Shown: piece after piece, positions 30,698 to 38,161 of the stretch
How the letters are laid out: each line of letters opens with the position of its first letter
How positions within the stretch are numbered: position 1 is the stretch's first letter
Origin: Nitrospiria bacterium
Lineage (GTDB): Bacteria > Nitrospirota > UBA9217
Direction: 5' to 3'
DNA length: 43,099 nt
Assembly (NCBI GenBank): GCA_919901555.1
Contig: CAKKPG010000089.1
Span: forward strand, 1-43,099
Notes under the pieces: generated by a model
What the model saw: only the letters and a program-made list of their open reading frames with translations
The model's database searches: none
What the model was told of the DNA's origin: nothing
Translations under genes and position numbers: made by a program

Positions 30698-32179
30698 TTA
30701 TTTTCCTGCGTCCCGCCAGAATTGCCTCGCTGCGCCGGTGATGAGCTTACCTTGCAGGCGCAGGGCGGCTTCGGCTTTCTTGAGCTTCTGGTGAATGACG
30801 CTGCCGAGGATCAGCTTTTGATCGGCGGGACTCAGAGATTGCGGTGAAAAGTGAACGCCGCACTCGGCAAGCTCGGCGAAGTTTGTTTCGTTGGTGCCGG
30901 TGGTGAGGAACTTGTCGGCGTCCTGCGAGGCGAGCCAAACGGGAAAGCCCCACGAACGACCTTGCCGAGCGAGTGAGCTGAGCAGGCCAGCTTTGTGTTC
31001 CTTCGGCAGCAACAAGTGCGCTTCGTCCACGAACAGCACCATCTTGAGCGGCTGGATGCCGTTCTTGACGGCCAATTGCTGACTCAATTTTTTGATCAGA
31101 AAGTTCAGGATGAGGGCGACGGCCAGCGCTTTGGTGTCGCTGTCATTGCCGAACTCCTTGAAGTCCACCACCAGCGACCGGCTGAGCCACTGCTCCGGAC
31201 TAACGCCTTCCTGTGCCGGCGCGAACAGGTTGCAATCCACAATCCGCTTCACGATTGAAAGAGGCACGCCGGTCACGTCGTTCCGCTCCAACTCCGCGAG
31301 CAGGCTGTCGAAGTCTGGGGCTGATAGTTGCTGGTAGGCATCGCTCAAGGCTTGCTGCTGATTGGCGCCTAACTGCGGGGCGAATGCACGGATGAGCGAG
31401 GCTATCTCGTTTGCGATCTGGGCGTTCACCGCGGGATTCGGGTCCCGGTAAAGCGGGTTGATCGGCAGGGCCTGCCGGATTAGCCGCACATGCTGTGCCC
31501 CGGTCTGATCGAGAAAACGCTTCCGGTTCTCGCGCTGCTGCTTGTTAGTGGGGTCGTCTTCCAACTCGCCCTTCATGTCGAAAAACACGAAGCGGACACC
31601 GACATTGGATAGTTGCGCCAAAAGGTCGAGTGCGAGTTGGCTCTTTCCGGAACCGGGTTGGCCGGAAATCACCAATAGACCGTTAGATGTACCTGGCCCG
31701 TTGATGCTCCATTCAGGAGCGTCAATCAGCACTTTGAGTTTTACCTCTTCCTCAACGACCGGCATCGGCGGGACAGCTTTCAGACCGGCGGCACTACCAA
31801 ATTCAGCGTAGGTCAGTTTGAGCAACGCAGAGACGAAGTTGGCTTGGTCGTTGCCTGACTCCTCCCAAATCTGCTTCAGCCGCTGGCAGCCGAATTCGAA
31901 GTGACGCCGAAACTCCTGCCGATAGCCGCCTTCGTCAAGAGTTTGGCCCGCGCGGTGATTCAGGGCGGCATGCACAACATCTTTAAGTTCGTCGCCGACG
32001 ACTTGCTCATCGTTGAGCGTCACACCATTGGCGTCCTTGGGCTTAAATTCAGACGGCACACCTTCGCCCAAGGCGAGAAATAAGGCGGCTCGGCCTACCA
32101 CGGCCTGATTGCGCGCACCCACGCGTGAAAAAACGTTTTCGATGAACTCGCGAGCGGCGCTACTTGTGTCAAACTTCAT
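30698..32179 (-). CDS. DndE-like domain fused to a HerA/FtsK-type ATPase
   Basis: A 493-residue two-domain protein. Residues ~1-122 resemble DndE: an N-terminal helix, then VVGRAALFLALGEGVP, a polar loop (NGVTLNDEQVVGDELKDVVHAAL, in part), and YRQEFRRHFEFGCQRLKQIW, where DndE has its RxHLxRGxxxL stretch. After a linker comes a HerA-family P-loop ATPase with Walker A GQPGSGKS (173-180), a DMKGEL strand-two motif, Walker B MVLFVDEAHLLLP (about 380-392) and an RQGRSWGFPVWLASQ sensor-type motif. HerA/FtsK ATPases form hexamers that move along DNA. DndE normally binds nicked DNA as a separate ~110-residue protein and is otherwise absent here, so this fusion probably supplies both functions. Starts at ATG 32179, overlapping the 91-residue gene by 11 bases. 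Confidence 0.8.
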   Translation of the reverse strand: MKFDTSSAAREFIENVFSRVGARNQAVVGRAALFLALGEGVPSEFKPKDANGVTLNDEQVVGDELKDVVHAALNHRAGQTLDEGGYRQEFRRHFEFGCQRLKQIWEESGNDQANFVSALLKLTYAEFGSAAGLKAVPPMPVVEEEVKLKVLIDAPEWSINGPGTSNGLLVISGQPGSGKSQLALDLLAQLSNVGVRFVFFDMKGELEDDPTNKQQRENRKRFLDQTGAQHVRLIRQALPINPLYRDPNPAVNAQIANEIASLIRAFAPQLGANQQQALSDAYQQLSAPDFDSLLAELERNDVTGVPLSIVKRIVDCNLFAPAQEGVSPEQWLSRSLVVDFKEFGNDSDTKALAVALILNFLIKKLSQQLAVKNGIQPLKMVLFVDEAHLLLPKEHKAGLLSSLARQGRSWGFPVWLASQDADKFLTTGTNETNFAELAECGVHFSPQSLSPADQKLILGSVIHQKLKKAEAALRLQGKLITGAARQFWRDAGK

Positions 32180-32444
32180 AGGTGATCGCCTTTTCCCGCG
32201 TCTCGTTCTCCGCGCGCAGTCGCTGGTAGGCTTCGCGCGTTACGCGGAAATACTCCTCGTAGGTTGCGCGGTCAGCCTCCAGCATTTTTGCGGCTTTACG
32301 GGCGGCGTGGCGGAATTGAGCCCGTGTCTGCCAGTCCAAAGTGCTGTGAAAGATTTCCTCACGTATGATGTACTCGATCATCACCGCGTCCGCGGGACTG
32401 CATCCGGTGTCTTCGACAATCATCTCATCGTAATCAGCGCTCAT
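32169..32444 (-). CDS. small Dnd-associated protein of unknown function
   Basis: A 91-residue, mostly helical, charged protein (starts MSADYDEMIVEDTGCSPADA; contains EYIIREEIFHSTLDWQTRAQF). No catalytic motif is visible and it does not show the DndE pattern. A strong ribosome site (GGAGG) precedes the ATG. It lies between dndD and the DndE-HerA gene, 18 bases after the former and overlapping the latter by 11, so it is a true part of the operon. It could be an adaptor or a regulator of the complex. Confidence 0.65.
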   Translation of the reverse strand: MSADYDEMIVEDTGCSPADAVMIEYIIREEIFHSTLDWQTRAQFRHAARKAAKMLEADRATYEEYFRVTREAYQRLRAENETREKAITYEV

Positions 32445-32462
32445 GACTTTCCTCCAATGCGG

Positions 32463-34529
32463 TCATAAATCGTGACCAAAGTAATCGTTGGAAATGCGCA
32501 CTTCATAGTCGGTGCTCTCCGGTTTGCCGTGAGGGTGCAGCGTGTACACCCGCGCCAGCCGATCTCCGATGCGTTTGAACAGCGGGCCTTCCGGATCAAC
32601 TTCCGAGTTGGTCGTAAGAATGATGGATTGATGACCGCTGAGATAAAGCTGGTCGAGCGCGTTGGCACGAACCTCTTTATCGAGGCGAGCCAACGGCGTG
32701 TCCACCACGAGCGGCGGCACAAGCTTGGCCAATCGGCGCAGTGCCTCGTAGAACGCCAGCATGCGAACCTGCCGTTGACCAGCGGAGGTGTTGGTTTCCT
32801 CCCACGTAACGCGTTTGCCGTCGCGGCGAATGAGCAAGCACTGCCAGTGGCTGTCAAACTCCATTCCCAGGAACTCCCTCTTCCGTTCCGTGATTTCCGA
32901 CCACAGCTCGCCCACGTGCTCCGAAATTTTCTTCCGCATCCGGATAGCAGCGCGACTCCGGATTTCACCAGCCGCTTCGCGATAACGCGCCGCCAGTGAG
33001 GCAAGGCTTTGGCCTTTCTCGGCTTTCTCGACAATCTCCCGCTGATTAGTTTCCTGGCGCTTCAGTTCGCCAAGTTCGACATCGCGCCGCGAGACCTCCG
33101 CAGTAATCTCAGCGAGGCGCTTGGTGATTTGCTCTCGGTTGGAAATAAGTTCGCCGCGCTTCTGATGCAATTCTGTGCCGCGCTTAAAGGCCGCAGTGTT
33201 TTGCTGCATCTGCCTCAACTTTTGATCCAATTCGCGCAATTCGGCGTCCATCCGTTCGATGCTGACGCACATCTCGGCCAAGTCGCGCAACGAACCAGCA
33301 GCCGTGCCGAGGCGGGCGCGAATCTGGGCGCTCGTGTCGTTACGGTCAGCGACAAAAACCCGGTCGGGCATTCCATCGGGGGGCGGATGAAACAAACGGC
33401 GCAAGGCATCTTCGAGTCGTTTGATGTAAAACGCCTCGACGTCTGGTTGTAGCGCGAATTCTGACGGTGCGCTACCGAAAACGTCTTCTTTGACTTGAGG
33501 GATCTTCGGCTCAACGGTAGATTTTGCGCCTTCCCATTCACGCCGCCGTTCCTCTGAGAACAAGTAGTCGTGGAGTTCCTTGCGATATTTACCCAGCAGT
33601 GAAACGGGAATTGCCAACTCCCAAGCTCCGGTGAGCTTTGCCTCCAGGTCGGCCTTGATTTTGGTGAGTTCGTTCCGTCGTTCCTGTGCGCGTTGAAGCT
33701 CATCAGGATCAACCGCGCCAAGCGTCTTCAGGTCGTCCTCAACCTCTTGCAATTCCGCATCAACCTCATGCAAGTCCCGTTCGAGGCTATCCTGTTCCTT
33801 GCGGCGCGCTTTCAGATGCCCCTCAACTCGGAGCACATCAGCAGACAGGTCAGCGAGTTTCGTAGCTGGGTCGGAGCCGCTGGTTGAATTGAAAACGCGT
33901 GGAATCTTTTGCTGAATCAATCCTCGGAGATCATTTTCCAGTTCGCCGTAGGTCCACAGCCCCAAGATGCGGCTCACGCCCTCGACGATGTCTTGTTGCC
34001 CCAAGTTGATGCTTTGACTTCGCTCCGCATCGAAAAAGAAAAAGCGCGCCAGATGCCGTGGCAAGAATACATCGCGCAATTTTTGGATGACCTGTTCGTC
34101 CTCAATCAAGCCAGGTGTGTCCGAACGCTGAGCAGAAGAATGCCAAATGGGTGAAGAATTAGGGCGATGCCTGATTTCGCGCACTAACTCAACCCTACGG
34201 CTGCCACCGCTTTTGTCGTCGCGCAGTGAAACTGCGACTTTGAGACGGACAGTATCTTGGCCTTCAGCTTGCGCGCGTCGGTTTAGCGATCTGTCGAAAA
34301 GGAAACGGGTTGCATCTGAGCCGGTCTCGACACGCTTCAAGTCACCGACGCCGCTTTCACCGACAACGGCCAAATAGAGTGCCCTCAGGAGATGGGTTTT
34401 GCCCGCTCCGTTCTTTCCGCCAACCAGAACGCCGCAACGGCCTTCCAGGCTGCCGAAATTCAACGTGTGCTCGCCATAGAACGGGCCAAAATTTTCGAGC
34501 GTGAGCGAGTCGATATAGACTTCCGGCAT
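32463..34529 (-). CDS. dndD: DndD, SMC/Rad50-like ATPase of DNA phosphorothioation
   Basis: A 688-residue ABC-type ATPase. The N-terminal half has SLTLENFGPFYGEHTLNF and Walker A GGKNGAGKT (about 37-45). The ABC signature is NTSAGQRQVRM (about 580) and Walker B LVVDTPLARLDKE (about 607-620), followed by the switch region IILTTNSEVD. Between these lie several hundred residues of coiled coil with charged heptads. No CxxC zinc hook is seen. In Dnd systems DndD uses ATP for DNA opening or nicking, supporting sulfur insertion by DndC. The length is close to known DndD proteins (about 660-690). The start is one base after the stop of dndC. Confidence 0.92.
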   Translation of the reverse strand: MPEVYIDSLTLENFGPFYGEHTLNFGSLEGRCGVLVGGKNGAGKTHLLRALYLAVVGESGVGDLKRVETGSDATRFLFDRSLNRRAQAEGQDTVRLKVAVSLRDDKSGGSRRVELVREIRHRPNSSPIWHSSAQRSDTPGLIEDEQVIQKLRDVFLPRHLARFFFFDAERSQSINLGQQDIVEGVSRILGLWTYGELENDLRGLIQQKIPRVFNSTSGSDPATKLADLSADVLRVEGHLKARRKEQDSLERDLHEVDAELQEVEDDLKTLGAVDPDELQRAQERRNELTKIKADLEAKLTGAWELAIPVSLLGKYRKELHDYLFSEERRREWEGAKSTVEPKIPQVKEDVFGSAPSEFALQPDVEAFYIKRLEDALRRLFHPPPDGMPDRVFVADRNDTSAQIRARLGTAAGSLRDLAEMCVSIERMDAELRELDQKLRQMQQNTAAFKRGTELHQKRGELISNREQITKRLAEITAEVSRRDVELGELKRQETNQREIVEKAEKGQSLASLAARYREAAGEIRSRAAIRMRKKISEHVGELWSEITERKREFLGMEFDSHWQCLLIRRDGKRVTWEETNTSAGQRQVRMLAFYEALRRLAKLVPPLVVDTPLARLDKEVRANALDQLYLSGHQSIILTTNSEVDPEGPLFKRIGDRLARVYTLHPHGKPESTDYEVRISNDYFGHDL

Positions 34530-34530
34530 G

Positions 34531-35829
34531 TCAGCTTTTCGCTCCTGCGGTCTGGTTTTCCAAGTCGTCCTTCAGGATATTGAGCAAATCGTCGGGGAGG
34601 CCGTGGGCGCGGTGGCTTTCGCTGTATTCCTCGACCTTGGCGAGCATGCGACGCAACGTTTCGGCGTCGATGCCTTTCTCGCGGGCCACTTCTTCTTCCA
34701 TCTCACGCAGGCGGTTCAGTTCATTCAGGTCGGTGCTCATAATGACACCTCGTTGTTTGTTGACGATGCGGGCGACGCCGCGGCCGTCGTCAGGGTCGCG
34801 TGCCGCCTTCCACATCTGCTGGATAAGTAGGAGTTCCTCAGGGCTGATGAGTTGCAGGCCGACTTCCTCCTGTAGCGCCAACAATTGCTTCAGAAGCTCG
34901 CGCCGGGCCGGAATTAAGAGCGGGCCAGGACCGTCGTTGCCGTTCATGCGGCGGTTGTCGCGTTTGCCGTTGGCGGGGTCGCGGTAGAAAAGGAGTTTTT
35001 CGCGGAAATCAATCAGCTTCTCCATGCGTTCATCGCCGCTGGCGAGCAAGCCTTCACTGGTCTTGTCGCGGTCCACGACCGTGCACGTCCAGCAACCGAA
35101 GCGGCTGTTACCGCAGCTTGGCGTGCTGGTGTCGATTTGAATTGGACATTCGCCGTTGCTGGCGCTTGCGTAGAGTTTGTAGAGTGCGCGATTGTCTCCA
35201 CCCCAAGGATTGGGTTTCTGGAGCAAGTAGGCCCAGACTTCTTCAGTCGTCAGAAATTCGATCGGATTGGACACCCACACGCGGGGCAAATCGGGATGAC
35301 GGCACAACGCATTGCGCGTTTCACGACCGGCCATCGTCTGGGCGCGGGTAGCGCTTTCCTCGCGGCGCGCGCCCAGGTGGAGAATTGCCTCACCCCATTG
35401 ACCAAGGCGCTGCTGAACAAAGATGTTGACGGGATCGATCTTCATCCGCTGCGTGCACCAGCGAAAGACGCGGTTCGGCGGCGGATAGCCGCGGCCGATA
35501 ATGTTGACCCAAAATGATTCTTCCGTCGTGGGTTTCAAAAGGTTGACATCAATGTTGATGTCATTTTGCTGCGAGCACCGCTGCATTTGCCGCAGTGTGC
35601 CCTCTACCATCTCCACGATGGCCGGAATCTCCACGCGCGTGTCGGTGCAAACGACGGAGATTGGTTTTGTTCGTTCAGCAGGAGGCAGTGAGAGAGCGGC
35701 ATCAAACACAAGCGAGGCCAGCATCGTGCTGTCCTTGCCGCCGCTAAACCCAACTAGCCATGGCCGGTTGTCATCCAAATAGAGCTGGCGTAGGGATTTT
35801 TTGATATCTTGATATGCGGTGGCGACCAT
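34531..35829 (-). CDS. dndC: DndC, PAPS reductase-like sulfurtransferase of DNA phosphorothioation
   Basis: A 432-residue PAPS-reductase/ATP-pyrophosphatase family protein. The PP-loop is FSGGKDSTM (about 28-36). Cysteines that can hold the 4Fe-4S cluster are in FRWCTQRMK (about 126), GECPIQ (about 230) and SCGNSRFGCWTC (about 240-251). LHLGARREESATRAQTM and VSNPIEFLTTEEVWAYLL are also typical of DndC. It takes persulfide from DndA and exchanges sulfur for a non-bridging oxygen in DNA. First gene of the operon. The promoter at 35837-35866 puts the -10 box seven bases before the ATG. No DndB regulator is found upstream. Confidence 0.94.
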   Translation of the reverse strand: MVATAYQDIKKSLRQLYLDDNRPWLVGFSGGKDSTMLASLVFDAALSLPPAERTKPISVVCTDTRVEIPAIVEMVEGTLRQMQRCSQQNDINIDVNLLKPTTEESFWVNIIGRGYPPPNRVFRWCTQRMKIDPVNIFVQQRLGQWGEAILHLGARREESATRAQTMAGRETRNALCRHPDLPRVWVSNPIEFLTTEEVWAYLLQKPNPWGGDNRALYKLYASASNGECPIQIDTSTPSCGNSRFGCWTCTVVDRDKTSEGLLASGDERMEKLIDFREKLLFYRDPANGKRDNRRMNGNDGPGPLLIPARRELLKQLLALQEEVGLQLISPEELLLIQQMWKAARDPDDGRGVARIVNKQRGVIMSTDLNELNRLREMEEEVAREKGIDAETLRRMLAKVEEYSESHRAHGLPDDLLNILKDDLENQTAGAKS

Positions 35830-35836
35830 TCGAGTG

Positions 35837-35866
35837 AGTATACCTGCCTAATGTTTGTTTTCTCAA
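35837..35866 (-). promoter_or_regulatory. dndC promoter, predicted leaderless transcript
   Basis: On the minus strand TTGAGA (35866-35861) and TATACT (35842-35837) are 18 bases apart. The dndC ATG starts seven bases downstream (35829). No Shine-Dalgarno sequence exists between them. Confidence 0.55.
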
Positions 35867-35902
35867 ACCCTTTGCGTCTTGGCGCCTTTGCGTTGGGCCT
35901 TT
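35866..35902. repeat. CTTTGCGTCTTGGCG-type intergenic repeat
   Basis: AACCCTTTGCGTCTTGGCG and CCTTTGCGTTGGGCC form a pair of near direct repeats. It belongs to the same general family as the GCAGAGACGCGGAG repeats at 11919-11940 and 5361-5380. Confidence 0.45.
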
Positions 35903-35979
35903 TAAGGATAGAACAACGAATCGATGGAGTAGCCGCTGCGTTCGAGCAAGGTGCACAACCGGCGCAGGGCCTCGACATA

Positions 35980-36291
35980 GAAGTGCTGTTGAATAGAAGT
36001 GCTACTGTGCTGAATATAGTATGATAGATCAGCTTTCGTTGTCAAGGGGAAAATGGTACACTGAAGCCTTTAACCGACCTTTAGAGATATAACAGTTTAG
36101 CCCTTTTCATCGCAACAATACTCTGTCAGCCGACGAGACAGCTCAACCCGATTCTTCCCGCGACAGGCGAGGTCGGGGAACATCTTGGGGTCAGGTTTAT
36201 AATGTTTCACTTTCCACTTCTGCTGTGGTAATCTCGCCGCATGGCCCGTCCCCCTTACGAGCCTATAGGGGTCACTTCTCGATCCTTGAGC
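35980..36291. other. intergenic region with a REP-transposase-like trace
   Basis: No gene is supported. GGGGTCAGGTTTATAATG (from about 36189) and TAGGGGTCACTTC (from about 36266) are of the kind found near IS200-like (Y1) REP-associated transposases. A further GGGGTCAGGCATGAATC lies at 37149, on the far side of the group II intron, so the intron may have entered such a remnant. Confidence 0.35.
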
Positions 36292-36808
36292 GTGCCCAGC
36301 GAAGGGCCGCACACACTTGCGGGTGCAAGTCCCGCCATGGCAAAAAGCCAAAGCCATGTAGCTTGGATGGCAGGAGGTGAGGGAAACGTTGCCTTTTGAA
36401 GCCCATCGACAAAGCCCTGTATAGCAGGGTGAGCAAGTTTCCGGGTCGCAACGAAAGTGAACGTATACGTAGCCTCGTAAGAGACAACTCCACTGGCCGA
36501 GCTTCTTCAAGATAGGCGAAGGCAGCATTCTCTTACTGACCCTGGCTGTATCGTAAGAGGACAGTGGCGGGGTAGCAGCGACGACACGGAAAGACAGGTG
36601 TGCGGTCAACTGGGGAAGCCCTCCTCGCCCCTGACGGAAACGGCAGGAGCAAGGTAAGCCCTATAAGTCGTGAGACGAAGTGGGCCGAACGGCGAGAGGG
36701 TGGCGGACGAGCCCGTAGTAGCGATGATGGAGAGGACAACATAACCTCTTCGGAGCAAAGGGGCTCTGCTGTACTTATATCTTTCAACAAAACGTGAGGC
36801 AGGGAAGC

Positions 36809-36943
36809 ATGACAAACACTTCCATCAGTCTGCAAGAGCTGAGGCGAAAGATATACATCAAGGCGAAGGCTGATTCGGCTGGAAGCGGTGGAGTAGGAAT
36901 AAGAAATCCAATTTCATTTCCGAAAGCGGCACCAGAGCGATAG
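36809..36943 (+). pseudogene. ltrA: remnant of the group II intron-encoded protein (LtrA-like)
   Basis: A 44-codon frame beginning MTNTSISLQELRRKIYIKAK. This start matches the N-terminus of LtrA-like reverse transcriptase/maturases. After about 22 residues the similarity is lost and a stop follows. No reverse transcriptase motif (YADD) is present. It is preceded by an AGGCAGGGA ribosome-like site, as in intact introns. Confidence 0.7.
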
Positions 36944-36974
36944 GTCACATAACCCTTGATGCGAAGAGTGCAGG

Positions 36975-37008
36975 AAAGCCGTATGAGGGAAAACCTCACG
37001 TACGGTTT
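36975..37008 (+). ncRNA. group II intron domain V hairpin
   Basis: AAGCCGTATGAGG, a GAAAA loop and CCTCACGTACGGTT form the 34-base catalytic hairpin. AGCCGTATGAGG pairs with CCTCACGTACGGTT with the usual 2-base bulge (CG on the right arm), and the AGC triad is in its normal place. This is the most conserved and diagnostic part of group II introns. Confidence 0.88.
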
Positions 37009-37280
37009 GACGAGAAGGCGCTGGAGATAGGGTATGGTTGAGATCGTGTGACACTCTCAGAGGAAACGGAGAGAAACAGGGAACACAAACATCAACCTGT
37101 AGCCACTACGCCAGTGCTTTACTCTACCAAACATGAGCGGGCATCCGGGGTCAGGCATGAATCTGGAGTTATCAGCCCGTAGAAATCTATAAGGCCAGGA
37201 ACATCTCACCTATCCAGGAGGCATCCATGATCACCGTAAATTCGACGATTGCAAAATCGCTGTAGCAATATATGCCGTAT

Positions 37281-37363
37281 TCAACAAGCTATTCTTGTTA
37301 AAATCCACCCCTCGATAAACTTTCCACTTGCAATTAGTTTAAATTTCCGCTAATTTAACAAGT
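37281..37363 (+). promoter_or_regulatory. abiE promoter with candidate AbiEi operators
   Basis: TTGCAA (37328-37333) and TAATTT (37351-37356) are 17 bases apart, and the abiEi ATG starts seven bases later. Copies of TTAACAAG surround it: TCAACAAG at about 37281, its reverse CTTGTTAAA at 37294-37302 and TTTAACAAG at 37354-37362. AbiEi proteins repress their own operon by binding inverted repeats, so these are good operator candidates. Confidence 0.5.
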
Positions 37364-38161
37364 ATGGCTGGTGAAAAAGGCACTAAAATAAACCAACTTC
37401 TCAAGAAGTGGCCGTCAGGAACGGTTGCTGTACTGCGCTGGCTGGAAAAGCAGGGCGTGTATCAGCAGCTTGTGCATGAGTACGAGAAATCCGCCTGGAT
37501 ACTCCGCGTGGGCCAGGGCGCGTTTGCGAAATCCGGCGACAAAATAGACTGGCCGGGCGGGCTATTTGCGCTCCAGAATCAATTAGCCCTTCCCATATAT
37601 GCGGGCGGCAAGACAGCGCTCCAACTGCAGGGCTACGCGCATTTTCTTCCGTTGGGGAAAGGCGGTACGGTTTATCTTTTCGGCCCGGCCGAGACAAAGC
37701 TGCCTGCCTGGTTTACGCAATACCAATGGGGCCTGAATATCCGTTTTGCCTCAACACGTCTTTTTGCGGATGAAGCGTCCGTCGGGCTGACAACGCGGGA
37801 TATGGGAGCGTTCTCGATCAGGGTTTCGGCGCCTGAGCGGGCGATGATGGAAGTCCTGTATTTCGTGCCCAAGGAACAGTCGTACGAGGAAGCGCGGCTC
37901 CTGATGGAGGGGCTTTCGACGCCGCGCCTCAAGATAGTGCAGACCCTTCTCGAAAGCTGCACCTCCGTGAAGGTAAAACGTCTCTTTATGGTGCTGGCGG
38001 AAAGCTGTGGTCATGCCTGGGTCAGGAAGCTCGATGTATCAAAAGTGAATTTCGGCAAGGGCAGACGCATGCTTGTCAGGGGCGGAAGGCTCGACACGAA
38101 ATACAATATTTCGGTGCCAGAAGCGGGCGCCGGCCAAGGCGCACCTGGAAGGCGGGCATGA
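37364..38161 (+). CDS. abiEi: AbiEi-like antitoxin of a type IV toxin-antitoxin system
   Basis: A 265-residue AbiEi-family protein. Residues ~1-70 are a winged helix (INQLLKKWPSGTVAVLRWLEKQGVYQQLVHEYEKSAWI, in part). The rest is the AbiEi_3-type domain with LALPIYAGGKTALQLQGYAHFL and a C-terminal GRLDTKYNISVP strand. These proteins repress their operon and prevent toxicity of AbiEii. The stop overlaps the abiEii ATG by 4 bases (ATGA). It belongs to the defence island next to the dnd locus. It looks complete. Confidence 0.88.
   Translation: MAGEKGTKINQLLKKWPSGTVAVLRWLEKQGVYQQLVHEYEKSAWILRVGQGAFAKSGDKIDWPGGLFALQNQLALPIYAGGKTALQLQGYAHFLPLGKGGTVYLFGPAETKLPAWFTQYQWGLNIRFASTRLFADEASVGLTTRDMGAFSIRVSAPERAMMEVLYFVPKEQSYEEARLLMEGLSTPRLKIVQTLLESCTSVKVKRLFMVLAESCGHAWVRKLDVSKVNFGKGRRMLVRGGRLDTKYNISVPEAGAGQGAPGRRA

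Larger units (their letters stand above)
36292..37128 (+). mobile_element. ORF-less group II intron
   Basis: The element starts GTGCCCAGCGAAGGG and continues with ACTTGCGGGTGCAAGTCCCG, a well-known domain I stretch of bacterial group II introns. It ends with a domain V hairpin at 36975-37008, a domain VI-like region that pairs GGCGCTGG with CCAGTGC, and the 3' end TTTACTCTACC at about 37128. The whole unit is only about 837 bases, because almost all of the reverse transcriptase gene in domain IV is missing. The 5' end is GTGCC rather than the usual GTGCG or GTGYG. It may still splice, but would need an enzyme from another copy to move. It lies just upstream of the dnd operon promoter on the opposite strand. 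Confidence 0.85.

Noticed and set aside
32169-32444. The 91-residue ORF as the missing DndE
   Set aside because: It lacks the DndE helix pattern, which is found instead at the N-terminus of the HerA protein.
36097-36609. 170-codon minus-strand frame over the left part of the group II intron
   Set aside because: The plus-strand RNA features of the intron explain this sequence; the protein has no recognisable motif.
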